NCBI GenBank assembly: GCA_013330285.1
Contig: DUIP01000203.1
Span: 1-10,258 of the forward strand
Direction: 5' to 3'
DNA: 10,258 nt
DNA from: Candidatus Poseidoniaceae archaeon
GTDB taxonomy: Archaea; Thermoplasmatota; Poseidoniia; Poseidoniales; Poseidoniaceae
In this document: in pieces, positions 1-6,470 of the stretch
Layout: the number at the start of each line of letters is the position of its first letter
Position numbering within the stretch: position 1 is the stretch's first letter
Notes under the pieces: model-generated
Told to the model about the DNA's origin: nothing
The model's database searches: none
The model's input: the letters and a program-made list of their open reading frames with translations, nothing else
Program-made: the position numbers and the translations under genes

Positions 1-57
1 GAAACAAAAGTCGAACGGATGGGTCACACCATCGATGAAAAAGCGTTTGAACAGTGA
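1..57 (+). CDS. C-terminal end of an unidentified protein (partial)
   Basis: Reading frame 1 is open from the first base and ends at a TGA at 55-57, giving an 18-residue tail that finishes in DEKAFEQ. The composition (charged, no rare codons) and the tidy end before the tRNA gene fit a real gene that starts outside the window. The tail is too short to assign a family. It runs toward the minus-strand tRNA-His gene, so the two are convergent with 25 bases between them. Confidence 0.55.
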   Translation, partial: ETKVERMGHTIDEKAFEQ

Positions 58-82
58 CAGGCTTGACCCGCTGTTGAAAGAG

Positions 83-155
83 GGCCGTGACCGAGAATCG
101 AACTCGGGCTGGCAGAACCACAATCTGCCGTGCTAACCCCTACACCATCACAGCC
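83..155 (-). tRNA. tRNA-His (anticodon GUG)
   Basis: The reverse complement folds into a full cloverleaf. The 7-bp acceptor stem GCUGUGA/UCACGGC has one U-G pair. The D stem is GUGU/GCAC with an AGGGGUUA loop. The anticodon stem GCAGA/UCUGC encloses the loop UUGUGGU, so the anticodon is GUG (His). The T stem CCGAG/CUCGG encloses UUCGAUU. An extra G precedes the acceptor stem and faces C73, the G-1:C73 pair that is the identity element for histidyl-tRNA synthetase, here encoded in the gene. The 3' CCA is not encoded and must be added by the CCA-adding enzyme. The variable loop is short (4 bases, CAGC). No intron is seen. Confidence 0.97.
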
Positions 156-182
156 ATGAGAGGTGCTCCGCCGTCAGCCGCG

Positions 183-196
183 TGGTATTTCAATAA
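183..196 (-). promoter_or_regulatory. possible promoter of the tRNA-His gene
   Basis: On the minus strand the A/T-rich stretch ATTATTGAAATACC lies about 28-41 bases upstream of the tRNA 5' end. That is where an archaeal TATA box would sit if the precursor had a short 5' leader. The match to the TATA consensus is only partial, so this is a positional guess. Confidence 0.3.
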
Positions 197-256
197 TCCG
201 CACTCCACCACAGACTCAGAACGGTGCACAGGTTCACGCATCGAACCCTTGCATTC

Positions 257-273
257 AAGTGCATTCGGCACTT
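257..273. repeat. inverted repeat just upstream of the surface-protein start
   Basis: AAGTGC (257-262) and GCACTT (268-273) form a perfect 6-bp inverted repeat around the 5-base loop ATTCG, ending 10 bases before the ATG at 284. It could be an operator for a dimeric regulator near the transcription start, or a hairpin in the 5' leader. No clear TATA box or Shine-Dalgarno was found for this gene, so the site cannot be placed exactly relative to the start of transcription. Confidence 0.45.
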
Positions 274-283
274 AACACACTCC

Positions 284-2680
284 ATGCGAAGCACGTTGAG
301 ACAGAAATACATCCCATTCATGCTCCTCATTTTGTTTGTTCTGGCTCCTCTGTCGGGCGTTTCTGCCCGTTCGGTACATGAGACAAGCACCGTTGACCTC
401 CTGCCTCAAGGGTCGTTCAATGATGCTGGTGAATGGACGATGGATGCGTACACTTCCTTCTCTGAAGATGAGGCATTGTACACTGAATCCATGGTGGCTG
501 ACGCTCGACTCACCATGGTTCATGATCGGCCTGTCAACCTTGATGAGATGATCTTCTGGGCACAATCTTCACCGACCGACTCGAACAACTCAAGGTACGC
601 TCCTGATGGTGCTTATTCTTGGTCTTCAGGGCCAGAAATGGAACTGACCAACTTCAATGCAGCAGGTTCAACCGGCTATGACATCATCGAAGTGAATCTT
701 GTCTTCGTGTTTGCAGTTCCACACGCACTCTCTCAAGACTCAATTCGATTCTCGGTTGAGTATGATGGTAACTTTGAGTCCTTAGCCACCATTTCACACA
801 CTCAAAACCCTCTTGACCACATGTCTGGAAATTACTGGAGAGAAAACATCTCTGGACTGGATGAGTGGAATTGGAACACGCTACAGAACATCATTGTCAC
901 CGCCAATTACGAATCGGTTGGAGGGACGGATGATTCCCAACTGAATCTTGACGCTGTGGGCATTGAAGTGACCATGCAAACCCCTTGGTATGGAGGGGAA
1001 GTGGCAGCCGCAATGACAACGTTTGATGCGCATGAAACACCACTGATCAACCTTGACCTGACCGCCGGCGATTCACAGAACATGGGGTATGCGTCCTGTG
1101 GATTGCAATCAAGCACCTCAGGCTCGAGTGGTGTTTGGACCAGCAATGTCATTGAGACACCACCGAATCAACGCATTGGACGGGTTCACTATGTGCTGCA
1201 GAATGAATCACTTGATGATGTACAGTTGGAATACGCTTTCTCATCAGATGGCGTCTCCTTTACTGAGTTCCAATCGATGAACGAGCACATGCTTTTGCCC
1301 GATCAGCCCTACACGAAGGTGAGGCTGTCAACCATCGATGCGTGCATCAGTGAAGTGACTGTGGATGTTAACGATCCAACCTTGATGCTCAATGGTCGAA
1401 TCTTCGGCGATTTGGATGGACTGGATGCCACCTATTCACGTTGGCTGCTCTTCGTCAATGATGAATTGGTAACCAATCAACCAGTGGAACTGAATCCCGC
1501 AATTGACCTTTCCTTCCCAATTGGGGCCCATTTGCACGATGCGAATGCGCCGCTGAAGGTCGAACTCAAAACTTGGTTCACTTGGGATTCGCTTGGTCAA
1601 GCAAGCACGACAGCGTTCGAAGTCACTTCGATTGACATCACTGGTGGATACAGCATCGCTTGGGATGAAGATCCAATCTGTGTTCCAGTGGGCGACCAAA
1701 CCCTCATCGAGGATGGTGGAGGACGTATCCTTCCGTTTTTGCATCGCTGCAGTGATGACCGCACAGTCAATGAAAACCTCATGGTAACCTTCAGCAACAC
1801 CAACACTGAACTGGTGGAAATTGATCTGACAGAGGGTGATATCCGTGTGCGTCTTATGCCGGAAGTTTCGGGCTTCGCTACGGTGACAACCACCGTGTTC
1901 GATGAGGCTGGAAACTCGTGGAGTGAAGTGTTCATGGTCACGGTAACCTCAGTTGATGATGCACCAGTTTTGACGGAATTCCAATCCGTTATTCCAGTTC
2001 AACTTGCTGTTCCAACCGTCCTTTCCATCAGCTATGCAGATATCGATTCAGATGAATTGACGGCAAGCACAAACCGCAGTTGGGCTTCGATCGACCTTGG
2101 CGCCCGCACCATTACCGTCAACGCCCCGACGCCAGGTTTCCATGCTGTCCTGGTTTCGCTATGTGATCAATCAACATGCACTGAGCGGATCATGGATTTG
2201 GAAGTGATGGCGCTTCCTGATTTGGTGATTGAAAGTATTGATGAAGGAAATTCAGACATGACTGCAGGTGGCATTGGTGCATTCCGGGTGCTTGTCCGAA
2301 ACAACGGTCAAGCCGATGCGTCAATGATTTCAGTTCGCTGTGAGATGAACACTGAATTGATTGCCATTGGCACCATCCCGCTTCTTGAACCAGGTGAATT
2401 GGGTGAAGTCACATGTGACTGGGCCATTCCAGAGCAGCCAGGAACGGTTCAGATTCGAGCCATGGTTGACCGTGGTCTGGAAATTGATGAGGGTGATGAA
2501 ACCAATAACGAGGCTGTGATAGCGGTTGAGATTATGCCAAAGCAAACGAGTGATGATACCTCCTCGTCTGGAATTGAGATTGGTGACGGTGCTTTCTACG
2601 GATTGACGGTGATTGGATTGCTTGTCATCGTTGGAGCTTTTGCCTTCCTTGCCCCTCCTAAAATCAAGAAGTTGGAATGA
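284..2680 (+). CDS. secreted, membrane-anchored multidomain surface protein with CARDB domain
   Basis: The 798-residue product begins with a signal peptide: basic start MRSTLRQK, a hydrophobic core, and likely cleavage after SGVSA near residue 28. It ends with one transmembrane helix (about 772-790) and the basic tail KIKKLE, so the bulk should lie outside the cell, anchored at the C terminus. Residues 30-450 look like beta-sandwich material of unknown family. Residues 490-555 end in a SVDDAPV motif typical of Ig/cadherin-like repeats, followed by another such domain (560-640). Residues 644-750 resemble a CARDB adhesion domain, with the ending DEGDETNNEA. Eight cysteines fall in close pairs (272/354, 466/489, 627/632, 686/711), suggesting disulfides. 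The frame extends upstream to 224, but those 20 residues precede the signal peptide and are probably untranslated. No catalytic motif is seen. The role is probably adhesion or cell-surface structure; the ligand is unknown. Confidence 0.85.
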   Translation: MRSTLRQKYIPFMLLILFVLAPLSGVSARSVHETSTVDLLPQGSFNDAGEWTMDAYTSFSEDEALYTESMVADARLTMVHDRPVNLDEMIFWAQSSPTDSNNSRYAPDGAYSWSSGPEMELTNFNAAGSTGYDIIEVNLVFVFAVPHALSQDSIRFSVEYDGNFESLATISHTQNPLDHMSGNYWRENISGLDEWNWNTLQNIIVTANYESVGGTDDSQLNLDAVGIEVTMQTPWYGGEVAAAMTTFDAHETPLINLDLTAGDSQNMGYASCGLQSSTSGSSGVWTSNVIETPPNQRIGRVHYVLQNESLDDVQLEYAFSSDGVSFTEFQSMNEHMLLPDQPYTKVRLSTIDACISEVTVDVNDPTLMLNGRIFGDLDGLDATYSRWLLFVNDELVTNQPVELNPAIDLSFPIGAHLHDANAPLKVELKTWFTWDSLGQASTTAFEVTSIDITGGYSIAWDEDPICVPVGDQTLIEDGGGRILPFLHRCSDDRTVNENLMVTFSNTNTELVEIDLTEGDIRVRLMPEVSGFATVTTTVFDEAGNSWSEVFMVTVTSVDDAPVLTEFQSVIPVQLAVPTVLSISYADIDSDELTASTNRSWASIDLGARTITVNAPTPGFHAVLVSLCDQSTCTERIMDLEVMALPDLVIESIDEGNSDMTAGGIGAFRVLVRNNGQADASMISVRCEMNTELIAIGTIPLLEPGELGEVTCDWAIPEQPGTVQIRAMVDRGLEIDEGDETNNEAVIAVEIMPKQTSDDTSSSGIEIGDGAFYGLTVIGLLVIVGAFAFLAPPKIKKLE

Positions 2681-2789
2681 AATTTTGGCTATGAAACCAG
2701 TTCTCTCTTGTCGGATAACGCGGAAAACACCCTCAAACTTGATAATGGGACCGTCTCACAAAAATTTGCTTTGAGGTCGTGGGGACCGC

Positions 2790-2803
2790 TCAACTTCGGT
2801 TGA
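2790..2803. repeat. UUCG-tetraloop hairpin in the convergent gap
   Basis: TCAAC-TTCG-GTTGA forms a 5-bp stem closed by the very stable cUUCGg tetraloop when read on the plus strand; on the minus strand the loop is CGAA. It lies about 110 bases after the stop of the surface-protein gene. No T-run follows it, so it is not a classic terminator. It could protect a 3' end or be part of a small RNA. Confidence 0.4.
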
Positions 2804-2830
2804 CAAGGTGGATGTGGGAACCATGTCAGT

Positions 2831-2850
2831 ATTGAAAATAAGAATTGAAA
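2831..2850 (-). terminator. U-rich terminator candidate for the DUF106-cmk-cbf5 operon
   Basis: Downstream of the cbf5 stop, the minus strand carries a T-rich run (TTTCAATTCTTATTTTCAAT), 62-81 bases past the stop codon. Archaeal RNA polymerase terminates at such U-rich tracts without needing a hairpin. The position in a convergent gap fits, but no other evidence is available. Confidence 0.4.
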
Positions 2851-2858
2851 CAGAGGAG

Positions 2859-2866
2859 TATATTTA
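2859..2866. promoter_or_regulatory. orphan TATA-like box in the convergent gap
   Basis: TATATTTA, reading TAAATATA on the minus strand, is one of the best TATA-box matches in the window, yet it sits between two gene ends. Read to the right, it would start a transcript near 2886-2890, antisense to the end of cbf5 and beginning at the hairpin pair. Read to the left, it would start near 2836 and cross the UUCG hairpin. No open reading frame explains it. Confidence 0.35.
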
Positions 2867-2883
2867 CGAAGAATACATCGAAG

Positions 2884-2928
2884 CGTGATGAAGATCACGT
2901 TGTGTTTGGAATCACTCAGGTGATTTCC
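2884..2928. repeat. two adjacent hairpins with interchangeable arms at the cbf5 3' end
   Basis: CGTGAT-GAAG-ATCACG (2884-2899) is a perfect 6-bp hairpin. Eight bases later AATCAC-TCAG-GTGATT (2910-2925) is another, extended by two G-C pairs past a one-base bulge (2908-2928). Both use the arm pair GTGAT/ATCAC, so arms of the first can also pair with arms of the second. The cbf5 stop codon (2912-2914, minus strand) lies within an arm of the second hairpin. Possible roles are a 3' end stabiliser, a processing site or a terminator-linked element. Confidence 0.5.
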
Positions 2929-3880
2929 AACGTCGGGGGTAGACATCGCCGTCCATGAGCACCATGCTCGGACGCGCCACTTCACCTTCAGTCATCGATG
3001 CTATGTCGTCAGTGTCCGCTGTGAGGGTCACTACCCCAACAGCCTCATTCTTGAGCGTTTGAACATAGATCTCCTTTCCAGAAGCAACACCAGCGGCGAT
3101 GTTGACAAGACCTGGGCGCAGTAATGGCGCTCCGTGGGCGAGTGCAGCAGCAGCGCTGTCCTTGACGGTTGCAGAAGGCAAATCCAGCAAGAGTTTCTCA
3201 ATTGGGTGAATGATGCGAATAAGCGCCTCAGGCCGATCGCATTCTTTCCACAACCAAACAGCATCTGCGAGTTCTTGGAGCGTTACACAATCATCAAGGG
3301 TGAACACACCAGACATATCTCGGCGTAATTCCTTGAGTTGAACCTTCATATTCAGCAAAAGACCGAGGTCACGAGCCATTGTTCGGATGTAGGTGCCAGC
3401 TTCACAGTGCACACGAGCAATCATGTCATTGCCTGAGCGATCGAGTTGTTCGAATGCGAAAATCTTCCTTGTACGAACCTGTACCTTGACCGCAGATACT
3501 TCTGGCGGTACATTGTAGACGCGACCAGTCAATCGCACCATGGCCTCTTGGAGGTCCTCATCACTGACTTCTTGTGCAAATCTGAACACACAGATGTAGG
3601 ATTTCTTGTGGTTGAGGATCTTCTTTGTCACCTTCATTGCCTTTCCAGCCATGAGCGGAAGAACACCTGTTGCAAATGGATCAAGCGTTCCACCATGGCC
3701 AAGTCGTTCAAGTTCGAACAGATCACGGGCCCATGCCGCCACTTGATGCGAGGTTGGTCCAGCTGGTTTGTCGAGCAGAATGAATCCGCCAGCCAACCTT
3801 TGCTCAACGGTTCGTTGATCCGGCATGGTTCCGACCGCTGGGTTCGTGGTGGCTTTTGTATCGAGTACGTGGTATGTCAT
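2912..3880 (-). CDS. cbf5: Cbf5/TruB-family RNA pseudouridine synthase (archaeal dyskerin)
   Basis: The 322-residue product converts uridine to pseudouridine. In archaea Cbf5 is the catalytic subunit of H/ACA ribonucleoproteins with Nop10, Gar1 and L7Ae, and can also make Psi55 in tRNA. Visible family signatures are LLDKPAGPTSHQVAAW (35-50), the catalytic loop GHGGTLDPFATGVL with nucleophile Asp67, the PPEVSAVK segment (125-132), EAGTYIRTMARDLG (160-173) and ELRRDMSGVF (184-193). A C-terminal PUA domain (about 237-314) ends in YPRRW. The length is normal for archaeal Cbf5. The start is well fixed: its ATG overlaps the cmk stop as ATGA, and a GGAGG Shine-Dalgarno sits 7 bases upstream. It is the last gene of the DUF106-cmk-cbf5 operon, an order also known from archaeal ribosomal clusters. 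The stop codon lies in a hairpin arm. Confidence 0.95.
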   Translation of the reverse strand: MTYHVLDTKATTNPAVGTMPDQRTVEQRLAGGFILLDKPAGPTSHQVAAWARDLFELERLGHGGTLDPFATGVLPLMAGKAMKVTKKILNHKKSYICVFRFAQEVSDEDLQEAMVRLTGRVYNVPPEVSAVKVQVRTRKIFAFEQLDRSGNDMIARVHCEAGTYIRTMARDLGLLLNMKVQLKELRRDMSGVFTLDDCVTLQELADAVWLWKECDRPEALIRIIHPIEKLLLDLPSATVKDSAAAALAHGAPLLRPGLVNIAAGVASGKEIYVQTLKNEAVGVVTLTADTDDIASMTEGEVARPSMVLMDGDVYPRRWKSPE

Positions 3881-4416
3881 GCGAGTGCCTCCAAGTGTTC
3901 AACTGCAGCGGCAAGGACTTCCTCCCTGCCTAGATGTGTTGCATCGAGTACTATGGTATAGGGTTCTCGCTCTTCGGGTAAGATGCCATACAGTTGCATG
4001 AAGCGTTCTGCATCGACGGCAGTTCTCTTCTCATTGGCCTTCAGTGCTTCTTCAATGGTGCCGCCTTCACGGGCAACAACCCGACGAGCCCGTTCTTCAG
4101 CATCAACATCAATCCACATTCGAACACAATCGAGGTTAAGCCTGTAGGCCCACCATCCTGAAAGCCGAGATTCAACAATTTCTTCTGCACCTGCTGCTGA
4201 CATGCGTTCTTGCAACAGAGCATCGAGTTGTCGGTCGACTTCCAAATCAGTCGTGCACAGTGCTCCAAATTCAGCCAGTGTCATGCCACGACGTTTTGCT
4301 TCGGCTCGAAAGACATCGCCGCCATTCAACGATGACCAACCAAAGTGGTCCATCAATCCGCTGACAAGTGTGCTTGTCCCACTCCCTGGGTGGCCAGAGA
4401 CAGTGATTTTGACCAT
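3877..4416 (-). CDS. cmk: cytidylate kinase, archaeal type (CMP/dCMP kinase)
   Basis: The 179-residue product transfers phosphate from ATP to CMP or dCMP, feeding CTP and dCTP synthesis in the cytoplasm. It opens directly with the P-loop: residues 8-16 read GHPGSGTST, the Walker A form of this family, after the strand VKITVS. The following GGDVFRAEAKRRGM and the acidic segment DLEVDRQLD match the NMP-binding part of archaeal CMP kinases, and ESRLSGWWA follows. Length (about 180) is that of archaeal rather than bacterial Cmk (about 220). I chose the ATG at 4416, two bases after the DUF106 stop, because the P-loop strand begins there; it has a partial GGTGTGA Shine-Dalgarno. The frame extends upstream to 4503, but that part overlaps the coding end of DUF106 and is not P-loop-like. 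An ATG four codons earlier is an alternative. The stop overlaps the cbf5 start. Confidence 0.93.
   Translation of the reverse strand: MVKITVSGHPGSGTSTLVSGLMDHFGWSSLNGGDVFRAEAKRRGMTLAEFGALCTTDLEVDRQLDALLQERMSAAGAEEIVESRLSGWWAYRLNLDCVRMWIDVDAEERARRVVAREGGTIEEALKANEKRTAVDAERFMQLYGILPEEREPYTIVLDATHLGREEVLAAAVEHLEALA
3888..3892 (-). promoter_or_regulatory. strong Shine-Dalgarno of cbf5
   Basis: GGAGG on the minus strand lies 7 bases before the cbf5 ATG, inside the last codons of cmk. It decides the cbf5 start and shows that cbf5 can be initiated independently within the polycistronic message, or by termination-reinitiation across the ATGA overlap. Confidence 0.8.
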
Positions 4417-4418
4417 GC

Positions 4419-5369
4419 TCACACCCATTCGTGCCTGCAAACATCGCAACGCTTTGTCCTCGGTCCGAGTTTTGTGATCATGTCCATTCCACATTCCGGG
4501 CACTCCAATGCAGAATGCTTTTCTGGCTTTTCGACCTCTTCAGTGCTTTTGTTCACCGAAGTGGATTTTGCTTTGTTTGTTTTTCTGTTGGAAGATTGGC
4601 GCTGACTGCGTTGTTGTCGTCGTCGAGCATCTGCACTCTTCGCCTTGGTTTGACCAGCGACCAAATGCAACAATGGTTCCTTGATGGTCTCTCCTGATTT
4701 GACCATCGGGTGAGATCGGTAGCGGAAGAGCTTGATGTGGCGGTCAACAATTCGGCCCAATGGGGCACTCATGCAAATGTATGTGCAAATCCAAGCTGGG
4801 AAAAAGAGGAATTTATCACTCAGCAGGTTCCATTCGTTGTGCCATGGTAGTGAGACATAATCCACTCGGAAGTTCTCAACTGTCGTGGTAAGCCAGGCAA
4901 AGATGGCGATGATGAAGACCATCGTGAACATCATCGGCTTCATCGCACCCATTTGCACCTTGAGTTGCTCAGGCATCATCTGCTGTTGAAGCGTTGTTGC
5001 CTTTTCTTGGAGAATTGGATCCCGGCTCATGCGAGCATCATTCATCATCATTCGAACCTGACGTTGACGGTGACCGATGTGGGCTTGGGCCATTGGGTCG
5101 GTGAAGAAGTTTCGAAGCACAGTGTTCATGGTCATCGAAAATGTTCCCAATATGAGGACTGTGAACACGAAGTAGGATTCTTCTGGGAGAACCGGGCCCA
5201 AGATTGGGTCAGCAATTGCGCCCAAGGAATTTCGAATTCCTGGATTCATGATCAGGAGGGTCATCATGACCATGACACCCAACATCATCAGCATCGAGCC
5301 ACCCGGCGGCTGGGGTGGAGGCGGTGCGTTGCCGTTTGCCATGAAGACAGGGCGGCGTAAGGGGGGCAT
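4419..5369 (-). CDS. DUF106/EMC3-like membrane insertase with C-terminal zinc ribbon
   Basis: The 316-residue membrane protein has hydrophobic segments near 26-41, 65-86, 146-163 and 183-203, with a charged, likely coiled-coil stretch (95-140) between the second and third. This is the layout of the archaeal DUF106 family, part of the Oxa1/YidC/EMC3/TMCO1 superfamily that helps proteins enter the membrane. The family call is supported by gene order: in archaea DUF106 commonly sits beside adk, cmk and cbf5. Two features are unusual. A basic, Ser/Lys-rich linker (225-288) leads to a four-cysteine zinc ribbon (Cys290, 293, 308, 311; CPEC and CDVC). Methionine is very abundant (27 in 316), clustering at 26-41, 107-114 and 131-150. 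The start is uncertain: 5369, or the second ATG at 5342. Neither has a Shine-Dalgarno or a convincing TATA box. It is the first gene of the operon. Confidence 0.85.
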   Translation of the reverse strand: MPPLRRPVFMANGNAPPPPQPPGGSMLMMLGVMVMMTLLIMNPGIRNSLGAIADPILGPVLPEESYFVFTVLILGTFSMTMNTVLRNFFTDPMAQAHIGHRQRQVRMMMNDARMSRDPILQEKATTLQQQMMPEQLKVQMGAMKPMMFTMVFIIAIFAWLTTTVENFRVDYVSLPWHNEWNLLSDKFLFFPAWICTYICMSAPLGRIVDRHIKLFRYRSHPMVKSGETIKEPLLHLVAGQTKAKSADARRRQQRSQRQSSNRKTNKAKSTSVNKSTEEVEKPEKHSALECPECGMDMITKLGPRTKRCDVCRHEWV

Positions 5370-5429
5370 GAAGGTTGGGTTGGTTTCCCTTCGGTTCCTG
5401 TGGTGTTTTGTGGCTGATTCAGCGAGGGT

Positions 5430-5879
5430 TTGAAACAGGACTGCTTGCCTCGCTCAACCATGCGCCGCCGTGAACCGATGAACATCGACCGAACATGGCA
5501 ACATTCCGTTCCTGTTCCAATGCCAAACCGACCGGTGTGTGTGACTGAGCAAGAAGCAATCGATCAACTCGCACGCCTCCCCCGCCCACCTCGTATGTTT
5601 TTGTGGACTGATGCGGAGCGTCGCTGCTTACCCAATTGGGGCTTTATCGCCAGTGTTCGCCAAGGGGTTCCACCTGAAGGAATTGAAGCTGAGTTAGAGG
5701 CTTGGAAAGGCCAGTATCCGGATGCTTGGTTGGCGGTCGACATGCGCGATGGCGTCATCCCACCCTCAACCGCCAGTTCCCTTGAATCGGTCCTTGCTAA
5801 GGTCGGGCGACCCGTTCTCATTCTTGTGAGCCGGTCTTCAGACCATGAGGATTGGCCGCAATGGGTGTTGCCTCAGTAA
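5430..5879 (+). CDS. conserved-looking hypothetical protein, function unknown
   Basis: This frame encodes up to 149 residues, divergent from the DUF106 operon, and no other strong frame competes. I do not recognise the family. The protein looks soluble, with no signal peptide or membrane segment. It has a Pro/Arg-rich stretch (RLPRPPRMF) followed by LWTDAERRCLPNWGF, an amphipathic region GIEAELEAWKGQYPDAWLAV, and a hydrophobic strand VGRPVLILVSRSS near the C terminus, which suggests a small alpha/beta fold. The start is not fixed: in-frame ATGs also lie at 5460 and 5478, and the first 16 residues are poorly protein-like, so the shorter forms are quite possible. There is no Shine-Dalgarno. The intergenic region it shares with DUF106 (about 60-135 bases) shows only weak A/T-rich candidates for a promoter. 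Confidence 0.65.
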   Translation: MKQDCLPRSTMRRREPMNIDRTWQHSVPVPMPNRPVCVTEQEAIDQLARLPRPPRMFLWTDAERRCLPNWGFIASVRQGVPPEGIEAELEAWKGQYPDAWLAVDMRDGVIPPSTASSLESVLAKVGRPVLILVSRSSDHEDWPQWVLPQ

Positions 5880-5982
5880 CGGTCGCTCATTCACTTCGAT
5901 AGTTCAACCAAGCCAATAGAAATCAGGGTAGCCATTGGAGTCAGTTCCTTCGGGCTGGGTAAGTGACTGCAACCGGCTATTA

Positions 5983-5991
5983 TTTTATTTA
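5983..5991 (+). promoter_or_regulatory. TATA box of the small zinc-ribbon gene
   Basis: TTTTATTTA, within a longer run of A and T at 5979-5991, is centred 29 bases before the ATG at 6016. That spacing implies transcription starting within a few bases of the start codon, i.e. a nearly leaderless message. It supports 6016 over the in-frame ATG at 5935, which lies upstream of this box. Confidence 0.65.
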
Positions 5992-6015
5992 GGAAAATCT
6001 TTGCTAAGCCATACT

Positions 6016-6369
6016 ATGGCTGTCATCCAGTGTCCACATTGCAGCCTAGAGGTGGAATTGGATGATGGGGGGCCAGGGCTCTTTGATTGCCCGCATTGCG
6101 GGGAAGAATTTCAATGGGGGGAAATGGATGAGGAAATTGATCAAAACACACTAACTTGGTTAGACTGGGCAGTGTCAAAAATTTACCTGCAAGTTGGAAT
6201 TTTGTTATTATTGTTCCCTGTGGCGTTGTTCTTCCCACCCTTCTTCCCCATATTTTCTGTAATTATGTTTGTACCTATCATAAGTTGGGGATACCGACGC
6301 CGAAGGCGACAATGGCGAAGGAGTCAGGATTTGGCCAAGGAAATTCTCAGAGAATTTGAATTAAATTGA
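6016..6369 (+). CDS. small zinc-ribbon membrane protein
   Basis: The 117-residue product starts with a zinc ribbon: Cys6/Cys9 (CPHC) and Cys25/Cys28 (CPHCGEEF). Such knuckles usually bind one zinc and act in protein or nucleic-acid contacts. An acidic segment (36-42) is followed by a very hydrophobic region (56-91) rich in Leu, Phe and Pro that could hold two short helices or one long one. The basic cluster RRRRRQWRR (94-102) and a charged tail ending in EFELN follow, so the N and C termini are probably both in the cytoplasm. The start at 6016 is chosen because the ribbon begins there and a TATA box sits at the right distance. Third positions are richer in A/T than in neighbouring genes, hinting at a different history. 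The family is unknown. Confidence 0.8.
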   Translation: MAVIQCPHCSLEVELDDGGPGLFDCPHCGEEFQWGEMDEEIDQNTLTWLDWAVSKIYLQVGILLLLFPVALFFPPFFPIFSVIMFVPIISWGYRRRRRQWRRSQDLAKEILREFELN

Positions 6370-6442
6370 ATACAAGGAAAGCCCTTGTACACAAGCCATC
6401 TGTGTCCAAGAGGTTCAAACGTTTTCGCCAAGACCACTGAAT

Positions 6443-6452
6443 TCAAACATAA
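6443..6452 (+). promoter_or_regulatory. possible TATA box of the M28 peptidase gene
   Basis: The A/T-rich stretch TCAAACATAA is centred about 23 bases before the ATG at 6471, slightly close for a leaderless start. It would lie too near the in-frame GTG at 6456 to serve that codon, so it weakly favours the ATG. Confidence 0.35.
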
Positions 6453-6470
6453 GCGGTGGTTGGCCATGAC

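Noticed and set aside
2740..2810. possible H/ACA guide RNA near cbf5 (UUCG hairpin followed by ACA)
   Set aside because: Only a 5-bp stem is seen, with no internal pocket and no kink-turn; an ACA triplet alone is common by chance.
2885..2925. C/D-box small RNA (GTGATGA matches box C)
   Set aside because: No CTGA box D follows at a proper distance on the plus strand, and the sequence is better explained by the hairpin pair.
3446..3961. 171-codon open frame on the plus strand
   Set aside because: It lies wholly antisense to cbf5 and the end of cmk, both with clear family motifs; its translation is Cys/Ser-rich with no recognisable motif.
4953..5360. 135-codon plus-strand frame opposite the DUF106 gene
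   Set aside because: The His-rich translation is a by-product of the Met codons (ATG read as CAT) on the other strand.
6384..6395. CTTGT-AC-ACAAG palindrome after the zinc-ribbon gene
   Set aside because: The two-base loop is too tight for a hairpin and no T-run follows, so it is not a terminator; similar CCTTGTA words nearby look coincidental.
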